NCBI RefSeq assembly: GCF_003591035.1
Contig: NZ_QYUO01000002.1
Span: forward strand, 806,001 to 870,000
DNA length: 64,000 nt
Origin: Noviherbaspirillum saxi
GTDB lineage: Bacteria > Pseudomonadota > Gammaproteobacteria > Burkholderiales > Burkholderiaceae_D
Reading direction: 5' to 3'
The stretch's first letter is position 1; each line of letters opens with the position of its first letter. Below are positions 34,633 through 43,169 of the stretch, piece after piece. A model generated the notes under the pieces. It made no database searches. It worked only from the letters and a program-made list of their open reading frames with translations, and was not told the origin of the DNA. A program made the translations under genes and the position numbers.

Positions 34633-35697
34633 TTAGGCCGTCATCACGACCCGCGACGAATCGTTGACGTCGCTCTCGACCCATGGTGCAACATACTGGT
34701 AGAGATCTTTCGGGTTATCCGGCATGGGCACCAGGTCGATATGCGATCCGATAGACTTTGCTTCAGCCAAGTCGTTGACGTACCGTAGCGCCGAGAAATC
34801 TTCAAGCGCAAAACCGACTGAATCGAATACCGTGACTTGGTCATGGGTTTGGCGGCCGGGTTCCATTTCAGCCAATACTTGCCACAATTCCGTCACCGGG
34901 AAATCGGCAGGCATCTGCTGAATGTCTCCTTCGATTCGGCTTTGAGGCTCGAACTCGACAATGACACGCGCGTTTCGCAGGATGTCTGCATGCAGCTCGG
35001 TTTTACCAGGACAATCGCCGCCAACGGCGTTAATGTGCATGCCCGGCTCAATCATGTCCGGCGTGAGGATTGTTGCGTTCGTTTTGTCAGCGGTGACTGT
35101 GGTGACGATATCAGCGCCCTGGATCGCCTCACGTACGCTCTTCGCAGCGATGATATGCAGGTCAGGAACGCCCGCCAGATTGCGAATCAGTTTTTGCGTC
35201 GCAGCGGGATCAATGTCGTATGCGCGCACTTCGCGGATGCCAAGCAAAGCCTTGAATGCCAACACCTGAAATTCGCTCTGTGCGCCGTTGCCGATGATGG
35301 CCATCGATTTCGAGTTGTGGCGCGCGAGCGAGCGGCCGACCAGGGCGGAGGTTGCGGCGGTGCGGAGGGCAGTGGTAATAGTCAGTTCGCTGAGAAGACG
35401 CGGATAGCCGGTTCGCACGTCTGCAAGCGTACCGAATGCCATCACCGTCAACATGTTGATCTGGGTGTTCTTTGGGTGGCCGTTAACGTACTTGAACGCG
35501 TACTGTGCGTCGTCCGACGCCGGCATCAATTCGATGACGCCAATGTCGGAATGGTTCGCGACGCGGGCCGATTTTACAAAATCGTGCCAGCGCAGATAAT
35601 CTGCGCGGATATAGCCTGCAAGCTGGGTGATGAATGTTTCGGCACCAATCGACTTCACGAGCTTTTGAACGTCCTTGATATCAATGTAGCGGGTCAT
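34633..35697 (-). CDS. ocd: ornithine cyclodeaminase
   Basis: A 354-residue mu-crystallin/OCD-family protein with FKYVNGHP (Lys69), LRTAATSA (Arg112) and the nucleotide-binding loop IIGNGAQSEF (134-143). OCD uses bound NAD to convert L-ornithine to L-proline and ammonia. Length matches bacterial OCD. Its gene is divergent from an Lrp regulator and upstream of ctlX in the same direction, as in amino-acid-inducible catabolic operons. Confidence 0.92.
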   Translation of the reverse strand: MTRYIDIKDVQKLVKSIGAETFITQLAGYIRADYLRWHDFVKSARVANHSDIGVIELMPASDDAQYAFKYVNGHPKNTQINMLTVMAFGTLADVRTGYPRLLSELTITTALRTAATSALVGRSLARHNSKSMAIIGNGAQSEFQVLAFKALLGIREVRAYDIDPAATQKLIRNLAGVPDLHIIAAKSVREAIQGADIVTTVTADKTNATILTPDMIEPGMHINAVGGDCPGKTELHADILRNARVIVEFEPQSRIEGDIQQMPADFPVTELWQVLAEMEPGRQTHDQVTVFDSVGFALEDFSALRYVNDLAEAKSIGSHIDLVPMPDNPKDLYQYVAPWVESDVNDSSRVVMTA

Positions 35698-35869
35698 TTT
35701 TATTCCTTCTGTGGGTCTGCGTTAGCAGCCACTCCGTGATGACGTTGAAGCGCAGGAGCGGCGAGTTGGCAAAATTATCCAAGGAAGCCGCGTCACGAAA
35801 CAGTGTTCAAAATGCTCAATTCGGCCTAGAATTTGGCGAAATGACAGGTCATACTTCCAAAATGCGCAA

Positions 35870-36292
35870 ATGAACGACACAGATCGCCAACTTCTGGCCT
35901 TGTTAAGAGATAACGCGAGGGAATCCGTCACCGATCTCGCAAAAAAGCTGCGCGTTTCACGCGCGACGGTGCAAAACCGTATTGGGAAGCTGGAGGAAGA
36001 CGGCGTTATCGCGGGCTACACCGTAAGGCTAAAGCCGGATGCCGAAGAGCACCGGATCCGCGCATGGATGGGAATCGCAGTGGAAGGAAACTGCGCGCCC
36101 AAAGTGATACAGGCTTTGCGCGGTGATCCGGGCGTTCACACACTCCATACGACAAACGGCCGTTGGGACATCGTGGCAGAGCTACGTGCGGACAATCTGG
36201 AATTATTTGACCGCGTTTTGGGTCGTATCCGCAGCATCGAGGGAATTACCAATACCGAGACCAGCATCCTGCTTTCTACGCACAAGATCTAG
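35870..36292 (+). CDS. Lrp/AsnC-family transcriptional regulator
   Basis: A 140-residue Lrp-type protein: HTH at about 1-55 (DRQLLALLRDNARESVTDLA, SRATVQNRIGKLEEDG) and an alpha-beta RAM ligand domain (about 65-138). Divergent to ocd with a 172-bp gap, it most likely senses ornithine, arginine or a related amino acid and controls ocd-ctlX. Its stop codon TAG coincides with the left edge of foldback element 2. The uninterrupted site would also read TAG, so the protein end is probably unchanged. Confidence 0.9.
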   Translation: MNDTDRQLLALLRDNARESVTDLAKKLRVSRATVQNRIGKLEEDGVIAGYTVRLKPDAEEHRIRAWMGIAVEGNCAPKVIQALRGDPGVHTLHTTNGRWDIVAELRADNLELFDRVLGRIRSIEGITNTETSILLSTHKI

Positions 36293-36526
36293 TACTACTG
36301 CGTCAAAAAGTACGCTGTAACATCGCCTCCCCCTTGCAGGGCTGATCATTGCCCACAAGTTAGCAAGGCCCTGAAGTTCCTTCCCCCTTGCAGGGGGAAG
36401 GTTAGGATGGGGGTAGTGAGGTTAAGTCATCATCTAACGAAAATTTAACCATCCTACCCCCATCCCAGCCTTCCCCCTGCAAGGGGGGAGCCTGACATCG
36501 CTGGGCTTATGACGCAGTAGTACTAG
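36289..36526. mobile_element. foldback (MITE-like) element 2 with 17-bp perfect ends
   Basis: The ends CTAGTACTACTGCGTCA and TGACGCAGTAGTACTAG are perfect inverted repeats. TA dinucleotides lie at both junctions, consistent with a TA target. Inside are the palindrome CCTTCCCCC-TTGCA-GGGGGAAGG (36379-36401) and a long stem (36393-36477, GGATGGGGGTAG against CTACCCCCATCC). No coding capacity. TACTGCGTCAAAAA is shared with element 1. Just outside the right end, GTTTCCTAAAT matches element 1's end. Confidence 0.8.
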
Positions 36527-36566
36527 GTCCAGTTTCCTAAATCACGCCGCTGCGCCCGCATCAAGA

Positions 36567-37268
36567 TCAGACGCCCAGATAGGCACCAAGCGATTCAGGC
36601 GAAGCGAGAAGTACTTCCGATTCACCCTGTAGCACCACCTTGCCTTTTTCCAGCACCACGGCGTGGTCAGTGTGTGCAAGCACCGCGCGATAATTCCTGT
36701 CGACGATCAAGGTACTGATTCCGGTGCCCCGGATCTGATTGATCACTCGCCAGATCTCCTGGACAATCAGCGGCGCCAGGCCTTCCGTTGCTTCATCAAG
36801 GATCATCATGTCGGGATTGGTCATCAGCGCACGTCCGATGGAAAGCATTTGCTGTTCACCGCCTGACAATTGCTGGCCACCATGGTTCAGGCGTTCTTTC
36901 AAGCGCGGAAACGTCGCCATCACGCGTTCGAAGTTCCAGTCGTTCCTGCCGCTTGGTCCCCTGCGCGCGCTCATCACAAGGTTCTCGCGCACCGACAGGT
37001 TGGGGAAGATGCCTCGCCCTTCAGGGACATAGCCTATGCCAAGGCGTGCCATCTTCTCTGGCGAAAAACCGGATACCGCATTCTCACGCCAACGGATCTT
37101 GCCCGACGCTGCCGGGACATAGCCCATTAATGAGCGGATCAGCGTGGTCTTGCCCATTCCATTGCGGCCTAACAGGCCGACGGCTTTGCCGGCGGGAATA
37201 TGGATGTCGACACCATGAAGGATATGGCTGTCGCCATAGTAGGTATTCAGTGACTCGATTGTTAGCAC
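36567..37268 (-). CDS. livF: branched-chain-type ABC transporter ATP-binding protein (LivF-like)
   Basis: A 233-residue ATPase with Walker A GRNGMGKTT (34-42), signature LSGGEQQ and Walker B MMILDEATEGL. The GTG start VLTIESLNTYYG is chosen; an upstream in-frame ATG would overlap livG. It powers import with LivG through LivH/LivM. It is the last gene of a minus-strand operon that begins near boxD and benzoate-CoA ligase, so the cargo is probably benzoate or a related aromatic acid rather than leucine. Confidence 0.88.
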   Translation of the reverse strand: MLTIESLNTYYGDSHILHGVDIHIPAGKAVGLLGRNGMGKTTLIRSLMGYVPAASGKIRWRENAVSGFSPEKMARLGIGYVPEGRGIFPNLSVRENLVMSARRGPSGRNDWNFERVMATFPRLKERLNHGGQQLSGGEQQMLSIGRALMTNPDMMILDEATEGLAPLIVQEIWRVINQIRGTGISTLIVDRNYRAVLAHTDHAVVLEKGKVVLQGESEVLLASPESLGAYLGV

Positions 37269-37287
37269 GGTAGCCTCGATAGGGAAA

Positions 37288-38052
37288 TCAATGGTCGCCC
37301 AGGTACGCAACCTGCACATCGGGATTGGTTCTTATCGCCTGCGGTACGTCGCTGGCAATGACTTCGCCGTTGACCATCACGGTGATCCGGTCCGCGATAC
37401 GAAAAACCGCGTCCATGTCATGTTCCACCAGGAGTACCGCGTGGGTGCGCTTGAGGTTTCCCAGCATGGAAAGCATACGCTCGGTTTCCTCGGCACCCAT
37501 GCCGGCCAGCGGCTCATCGAGCAATAGCACCTTCGGCATCGTTGCAAGACACATGGCGATTTCCAGCTGGCGTTTCTTGCCATGGCTCATGCTTCCTGCA
37601 TGGACTTCGGTCTGATCCGACAAACCTGCGGCTTCCAACGCGCTGCGCGCGATCCGTAGCGCGGTATTGCAACGCGATGCAGGTTCCCATACCGCCCAGG
37701 GGCGCGGCAATGCTGCCTGCGCCGCCATGCGGCAGTTTTCCAGGACCGTAAATTCCGGAAAAATCGTAGTGCGCTGATAGCTGCGCCCGATACCGGATCG
37801 CGCCCGCTTTGGCTGTGACAGGGTGGTCACGTCCTTGCCGTTCAGCTTGATGGATCCATCGGTGGGAGCGATCTCGCCAGAAAGCATGTTAATGAGCGTT
37901 GACTTGCCGGCTCCGTTGGTCCCGATAACCGCGTGCACTTCGCCGACATAGAGATTGACCGACACGTTATTGACGGCCTTGAGTCCGCCAAATCGCCGCG
38001 TAAGTCCGTCTGCTTCCAGAAGGGGGGAGGCAGTGGACGTCGAGGTTGTCAT
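37288..38052 (-). CDS. livG: branched-chain-type ABC transporter ATP-binding protein (LivG-like)
   Basis: A 254-residue ATPase with Walker A GTNGAGKST (44-52), a variant signature MSHGKKRQLE in place of LSGGQ-type sequence, and Walker B VLLLDEPLAGM. A LivG-type insertion follows Walker A (SGIGRSYQRTTIFPE). Its start overlaps the livM stop by 4 bp. It pairs with LivF. Confidence 0.9.
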   Translation of the reverse strand: MTTSTSTASPLLEADGLTRRFGGLKAVNNVSVNLYVGEVHAVIGTNGAGKSTLINMLSGEIAPTDGSIKLNGKDVTTLSQPKRARSGIGRSYQRTTIFPEFTVLENCRMAAQAALPRPWAVWEPASRCNTALRIARSALEAAGLSDQTEVHAGSMSHGKKRQLEIAMCLATMPKVLLLDEPLAGMGAEETERMLSMLGNLKRTHAVLLVEHDMDAVFRIADRITVMVNGEVIASDVPQAIRTNPDVQVAYLGDH

Positions 38053-39110
38053 TTGCCGGCTCCTTTGCCGCTTGAGAGGGCTGCCGTATTACCAGAAACC
38101 AGATGTTTGATATGGCGCTTCAGGGACATTAAGCCGACGAGTCCGTTAGGAAGCAGGGCGACGAAAAAGATCATCGTCAGTCCAAGTGTCAGTTGCCAGC
38201 GTGCCGCAAGACTGCCCAGCAAGGCTTCGGATGAATAGAATTCTTTCAGCAACACAAATGCAATGGCGCCGATCACCGCACCGCGCAATGAGCCGATTCC
38301 GCCGAGGATGATCATGAGCAGCACCGCTCCCGATTCGTGCCATGACAGCATTTCCGGAGTAACGCCACCGTTTTTTGATGCCATCAAAATGCCTGCGACG
38401 CCGGCCAGCATGCCGGCCAGTACAAAAGCGGCAAGCTTGTACCAGTAAGTCTCGAAGCCGGCTGCACGCATGCGCTGTTCGTTGACCCGTATGCCGGCCA
38501 GCGCATGCCCGAAGCGCGAACGCTGCACCAGGCTTAGGATGCCATAGGTACAGAAGAGGGCGACAAGGGCGAAGAAATACATGTGACGCCCGTTGTCGAG
38601 ATCGACCAGCGTCACTGAGCCAAAGCTGAGCGCGGGACGTAGCGCCAGGTACATGCCGTCGCTGCCCCGTCCGAGCGGCGTATCGTGGAATACGTAATAC
38701 GCCATTTGCGCAAACGCCAGAGTGACCATGATGAAGTACACGCCCTTGGTCCGCAGACTCAGGGCGCCAACAACGAGTGCATAGGCACCGGTCACCGCAA
38801 GGGCGAGGGTTACGATGAATAGCAGCGACCCTGCCTCCGCATCCGGCGAGGCGAGCGCGGTGACATAGGCAGCAATACCAAAAAACGCGGCATGACCGAG
38901 ACTGACCAGACCGGTGGTCCCGACCAGCAACTGAAGGCTGAGCGCGAAAATGGCATAGATCATTATTTTCAGCGCCAGGTCCTGCAGATAGGATGACAGC
39001 ACCATGGGTAACATCGCGAGCGCACCTGCGACGAGGAGGGGCATGATCCAGCCCGCGGTGGACCGGGATTGAGGCATTGCGGCGCCTGCCGGGAGAATTG
39101 AGGTCAACAT
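38049..39110 (-). CDS. livM: branched-chain-type ABC transporter permease (LivM-like)
   Basis: A 353-residue inner-membrane permease with about ten hydrophobic segments and the conserved GRALAAIR-equivalent FGHALAGIRVNE loop, which touches the ATPases. It begins 2 bp after the livH stop, on the same strand. It forms the channel with LivH. Confidence 0.92.
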   Translation of the reverse strand: MLTSILPAGAAMPQSRSTAGWIMPLLVAGALAMLPMVLSSYLQDLALKIMIYAIFALSLQLLVGTTGLVSLGHAAFFGIAAYVTALASPDAEAGSLLFIVTLALAVTGAYALVVGALSLRTKGVYFIMVTLAFAQMAYYVFHDTPLGRGSDGMYLALRPALSFGSVTLVDLDNGRHMYFFALVALFCTYGILSLVQRSRFGHALAGIRVNEQRMRAAGFETYWYKLAAFVLAGMLAGVAGILMASKNGGVTPEMLSWHESGAVLLMIILGGIGSLRGAVIGAIAFVLLKEFYSSEALLGSLAARWQLTLGLTMIFFVALLPNGLVGLMSLKRHIKHLVSGNTAALSSGKGAGK

Positions 39111-39112
39111 GC

Positions 39113-39985
39113 TTAATATCCTTTGCTCTTCAGACCTTCGGGACGCCAGATCAGGATGAGCGCCATGAGAACATAAATGCCGATTCCGCTTAGCTGTGCG
39201 AAAAACACTTTACCGAAGGTGTCAACAAATCCAACCAGAAGCGATGCAATCAATGCACCGGAAATCGAACCGATTCCTCCGATCACCACCACGACGAAAC
39301 ACACGATCAGAATATGGCCGCCCATGCCGGGGTAGACCGATGTCATCGGCGAGGCGATCATGCCGGCCAGCGCTGCGAGCGCCACGCCTGCGGCGAAGAC
39401 AATCCGGTATAACAAGCGGATATTGATGCCGAGTCCGCGCACCATGTCTCTGTTGCTCGCGCCTGCGCGAATCATCATGCCCAGCCGTGTACGATTTACC
39501 ACGCAGTACAAGGCGATGGCGACCACGATACAGGCGGCCGAAGCGAACAGGTTATAAACCGGGTAAGTCATCACCTCGCCCAGCGCCATGCCGCCGGTGA
39601 GCCACTCGGGCACTTTTACGCCGTGCACATCGTTGCCGATCAGGATGCTGCGCAGCTCCTCGAATACCAGTATCAGGGAGTAAGTCATCAGCACCTGCTG
39701 CAAGTGATCGCGCTGATACAGATAGCTGAAGAACGCCCATTCCAATACATAACCGAGAATCGCGGCGAGGGCGATGCCGGCCAACAGCTGAGCGATGAAA
39801 TAGTCGCCGAAGATCGGAGCGAGCGAAAACGCCATGTAGGCGCCGATCATATAGAAGCTGCCGTGCGCCAGATTGATGACGCCCATGATCCCAAAGATCA
39901 GGGTAAGTCCACTGGCAACCAGAAACAGGAGCAGTCCATACTGGACAGCGTTCAGGCATTGAACGAGGAAGGTGGATAGATCCAT
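39113..39985 (-). CDS. livH: branched-chain-type ABC transporter permease (LivH-like)
   Basis: A 290-residue permease with eight or so membrane segments and the family start LNAVQYGLLLFLVASGLTLI followed by FGIMGVINLAHGSFYM. It lies between the binding protein and livM. A 227-bp gap with a strong hairpin separates it from the binding-protein gene upstream. Ribosome-site signals before the ATG are weak. Confidence 0.92.
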   Translation of the reverse strand: MDLSTFLVQCLNAVQYGLLLFLVASGLTLIFGIMGVINLAHGSFYMIGAYMAFSLAPIFGDYFIAQLLAGIALAAILGYVLEWAFFSYLYQRDHLQQVLMTYSLILVFEELRSILIGNDVHGVKVPEWLTGGMALGEVMTYPVYNLFASAACIVVAIALYCVVNRTRLGMMIRAGASNRDMVRGLGINIRLLYRIVFAAGVALAALAGMIASPMTSVYPGMGGHILIVCFVVVVIGGIGSISGALIASLLVGFVDTFGKVFFAQLSGIGIYVLMALILIWRPEGLKSKGY

Positions 39986-40169
39986 GATGGCGGGTCGCTT
40001 GATAAAAATTGCGCGGTGCGTGCGCTGTCGGAATGCACCTGCGTAAAGATGCAGGATCGGATTAAGCCTGCCGGCCGAACGTTATGGGTTTCCCCTATCA
40101 GTGGGCGATTGCGATGGAAAAGCGGCAGCACGAGAACTGTCATCGAATGCCTTTGCCCGTGCGCCAGAT

Positions 40170-40201
40170 ATGCAAACCTTCGTTCGCTTGAAGGTTTGCA
40201 T
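40170..40201 (-). other. stem-loop between binding-protein gene and livH
   Basis: ATGCAAACCTTC and GAAGGTTTGCAT are 12-bp perfect arms around an 8-base loop, 12 bp after the binding-protein stop. There is no T-run on the minus strand, so it probably stabilises or processes the message, letting the binding protein be made in excess over the permeases. Confidence 0.6.
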
Positions 40202-40212
40202 TCCATCATGCA

Positions 40213-41394
40213 TCAGAAAAGCTTGCACCCACGCGCCGGATCAGCCAGACCCTTGATTGCGACGCCCTTGACCTCGTTCAGATTGCCTTTCACCTGGCGG
40301 ATATAAATATCCTGCACCGGATTGTGTGCCGGGGACAACGTGAATTTTCCCCGGGGGCTGTCGATCGATGCGCTGCGCATCGCGAGCAGCATCTGGTCGC
40401 GCTTGCCGATGTCGCCGCCGACCGCCTTCACGCCGGTAGCCAGCAGTTGTGCAGCATCGTATCCCTGCACGGCATACACGTCCGCATTCGTTTTGTAGGC
40501 CTTCGCAAAGTTGAGGCGGAAGGTGTTGTCGCGCGGTGTATTCAGGTTATCCGCATAGTGCAAGGTCGTGAACAATCCCTGAGCCGATTCTCCTTGCGCC
40601 TCCAATGTTCCATCGGTCAGGAATCCCGGCCCGTAAAGTGGAATGGTTTTATGCAATCCTGCGGCGACATAATCCTTGACGAATTTGACCGCGCCGCCGC
40701 CAGCGAAGAACGCGTACACGGCGTCTGGCTTTTTCGAAGCAATCTCGGTCAGCAGCGCCTGATACTCCACATTCGGGAAAGGCAGTGTCAGGTTCTGCGC
40801 GACGGTGCCGCCGCCTTTTTCAAAGCCTTCCACGAACCCTTTCGCCGATTCCAGCCCTGCTGCATAGTTCCATGTGATGGTGATGGCTTTCTTGTGGCCG
40901 CGTTCGGCAGCTACCTTGCCCATGGCAAACGCAGGCTGCCAGTTCGTGAATGAAGTACGGAAGATGTTCTTGGCGCACATCGCACCGGTAATCAGGTCCG
41001 CGCCGGCATTGGGCACGATGAGCAGCGTGTTCGTCTCACGCGCGACTTTCGCCATCGTCGTCGCGACACCGGAATGCACCGTGCCTACCAGGACGTCGAC
41101 CTGATCGCGCTTGACCAGTTTGTTGACGTTGTCCGTCGCTTTTGCCGGATCGGATTCGTCATCGACCTTGAAATACTGAATGTCACGACCTGCAAGCTTT
41201 CCTCCCTGCTCATTGATATAGAGCTTGAAGCCGTTCTCGATCATGTTGCCCAGGCTGGCAAAGGTGCCGGTCGCCGGCAGCATAAAACCAACCTTGATCG
41301 GATCCTTGGACTGCGCAATGCTTGCGCCCGAAGTAAAGATGCCTGCGACCGCGATGGCGAGGGCAGTAACAGCTGGTCTTGATGTGTATTTCAC
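40213..41394 (-). CDS. ABC transporter substrate-binding protein (probable benzoate/aromatic acid)
   Basis: A 393-residue periplasmic protein with signal peptide (VKYTSRPAVTALAIAVAGIF, cleaved near ASIAQS) and a Leu/Ile/Val-type binding fold (PIKVGFMLPATGTFASLG). The GTG start follows AAGGAGACCTCC; a GTG ten codons earlier lacks a ribosome site. Binding proteins of this type beside box genes are assigned to benzoate import. Aromatic specificity is inferred from position, not from residues. Confidence 0.88.
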   Translation of the reverse strand: MKYTSRPAVTALAIAVAGIFTSGASIAQSKDPIKVGFMLPATGTFASLGNMIENGFKLYINEQGGKLAGRDIQYFKVDDESDPAKATDNVNKLVKRDQVDVLVGTVHSGVATTMAKVARETNTLLIVPNAGADLITGAMCAKNIFRTSFTNWQPAFAMGKVAAERGHKKAITITWNYAAGLESAKGFVEGFEKGGGTVAQNLTLPFPNVEYQALLTEIASKKPDAVYAFFAGGGAVKFVKDYVAAGLHKTIPLYGPGFLTDGTLEAQGESAQGLFTTLHYADNLNTPRDNTFRLNFAKAYKTNADVYAVQGYDAAQLLATGVKAVGGDIGKRDQMLLAMRSASIDSPRGKFTLSPAHNPVQDIYIRQVKGNLNEVKGVAIKGLADPARGCKLF

Positions 41395-41511
41395 GGAGGT
41401 CTCCTTGGTGACGTATGGGTTCACGTTGAACTGGTAATAAATCGGGCGGCTTCTTGTGTGAGCGCTTCAGGTTGATCGCGACTTCAATATTTCATGATCA
41501 GATGATTTGCT

Positions 41512-43068
41512 TTAGTCCTGGAGTGCGCGCAGCTTAAAGCGCTGGATCTTGCCGGTAGCGGTCTTCGGCAAGTCACTGACGAACAGGATTTCGCGCGGAT
41601 ACTTGTGCGGCGCCAGTCTTCCTTTGACAAAGGCCTTGAGCTCGTCCTCGAGTTCCCGGGCCGCAGTGCGAGACTCGGCCAGCACGACGTATGCGGTGGT
41701 CTTCACCAGACCTTCAGAATCCGTTTTGCCGATGACTGCGCATTCCAGCACCGCCGGATGGCCCATGAGCGCGCTTTCAACTTCGATGGGCGAGACATAC
41801 TGTCCGCTTACCTTCAGCATGTCATCGTTTCGTCCTGCATAAGAGTAATAGCCGTCGGTATCGGCGCAGTATTTATCGCCGCTTTTCAGCCAGTCTCCCA
41901 GGAATGTGGCACGGCTCTTTTCCCGATTCGCCCAGTAGAGCAGGGCTGCGCTGGGGCCACGGATATAAAGGTCGCCTATCTCGCCAGGCGCGACTGGCTG
42001 TCCGTTCTCATCCCGCAGTTCGATGTCGTAACCGGGCACCGGCTGGCCCGACGTGCCGTAGCGGACGCCGCCATTGCGATTGGAAATGAAGATGTGCAGC
42101 ATTTCGGTGGAACCCAGGCCGTCGAGGATCTCGCAGCCGAAGTGATCATGAAACTTTTCACCTACCTCTTTTGGCAGAGCTTCGCCTGCTGAAGTGCAGA
42201 CACGCAAGGCCACGTCTTCTTTCCCGGGGAGTGACGGCGATGCGAGCATCGCGACATAGAGAGTGGGAACGCCGTAGAAAATGGTTGGCTTGTGTTCGGT
42301 CAGGCGGGCAAATACTGCTTGAGGCGTCGGCCGTTCTGCCATCAGTATGGCGGTCGCACCGACGCTGAGCGGAAAGGTGAGGCCGTTGCCCAAACCATAC
42401 GCGAAGAACAGTTTCGCGGCCGAAAACACAACGTCGTCGGTTTTGATGCCGAGAACCGGCTTGGCATAAAGCTCTGCAGTCCAGAAGAGATTGCCGTGCG
42501 AGTGCACCGTTCCCTTGGGACGCCCGGTCGAGCCGGACGAATACAGCCAGAAAGCAAAATCATCGCAGCTGGTATCGGCGCACAGAGACACGGCAAGCGG
42601 TTCCGCAGCCAGCAAGTTATCCATCGAGCGCAAATCGTTTGCGGAACCTTCGGAGACGATGAGTTCGGGACGGACGGATACTTTGCCGAACGCCTCCTGC
42701 ACGCAGGGTAACAAAGGGCTGGATGCGATCACCATCCGGGCTCCGCTGTGCTCGATCATGTACGCATAGTCATCGGCCGGCAGCAGGGTATTCACCGGAA
42801 CGGGAATCGCACCGGCGAACAAGGCGCCAAGAAACGCGACCGGCAGGTTCGCGGAATCCTGCATGATGAGGAGGATACGCTCTTCGCGATGAATGCCGGA
42901 AGCCCGAATTCCCGCGGCGAAGCGACGTATGCGCTGCTCCAGCTCTCCGTAGGTCACGGTGCCGTGGTCGTCGATATAGGCCACTTTGGACGAACGTTCG
43001 GCATTGATTTCCAGAATGTGCCGAGCGAAATTGAATCGCTGGGGCAGGGCCGGGGTGGGGTGATCCAT
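41512..43068 (-). CDS. bclA: benzoate-CoA ligase
   Basis: A 518-residue AMP-forming acyl-CoA synthetase. It shows the P-loop YSSGSTGRPKGTVHSHGN (176-193) and the C-terminal hinge AGRNDDMLKVSGQYVSPIEVE in two overlapping parts. Length and position between boxD and the ABC importer match benzoate-CoA ligases, which activate benzoate with ATP and CoA to benzoyl-CoA, the entry step of the box route. GGAGAG lies before the ATG. 4-hydroxybenzoate or 2-aminobenzoate ligase activity cannot be excluded. Confidence 0.9.
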   Translation of the reverse strand: MDHPTPALPQRFNFARHILEINAERSSKVAYIDDHGTVTYGELEQRIRRFAAGIRASGIHREERILLIMQDSANLPVAFLGALFAGAIPVPVNTLLPADDYAYMIEHSGARMVIASSPLLPCVQEAFGKVSVRPELIVSEGSANDLRSMDNLLAAEPLAVSLCADTSCDDFAFWLYSSGSTGRPKGTVHSHGNLFWTAELYAKPVLGIKTDDVVFSAAKLFFAYGLGNGLTFPLSVGATAILMAERPTPQAVFARLTEHKPTIFYGVPTLYVAMLASPSLPGKEDVALRVCTSAGEALPKEVGEKFHDHFGCEILDGLGSTEMLHIFISNRNGGVRYGTSGQPVPGYDIELRDENGQPVAPGEIGDLYIRGPSAALLYWANREKSRATFLGDWLKSGDKYCADTDGYYSYAGRNDDMLKVSGQYVSPIEVESALMGHPAVLECAVIGKTDSEGLVKTTAYVVLAESRTAARELEDELKAFVKGRLAPHKYPREILFVSDLPKTATGKIQRFKLRALQD

Positions 43069-43169
43069 GTTCTCTCTCCAAGTGCGGCGGTCGCGTCCGG
43101 AGGCGGACCGCTGCGAAAACCAAATAGCGGTAGTGACGGCTTGAGCGCCGTTCTGTTTTTACCGTCTGA

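Noticed and set aside
36379..36401. CCTTCCCCC/GGGGGAAGG repeat as a possible CRISPR unit
   Set aside because: There is only one palindromic cluster, no regular spacers and no cas genes.
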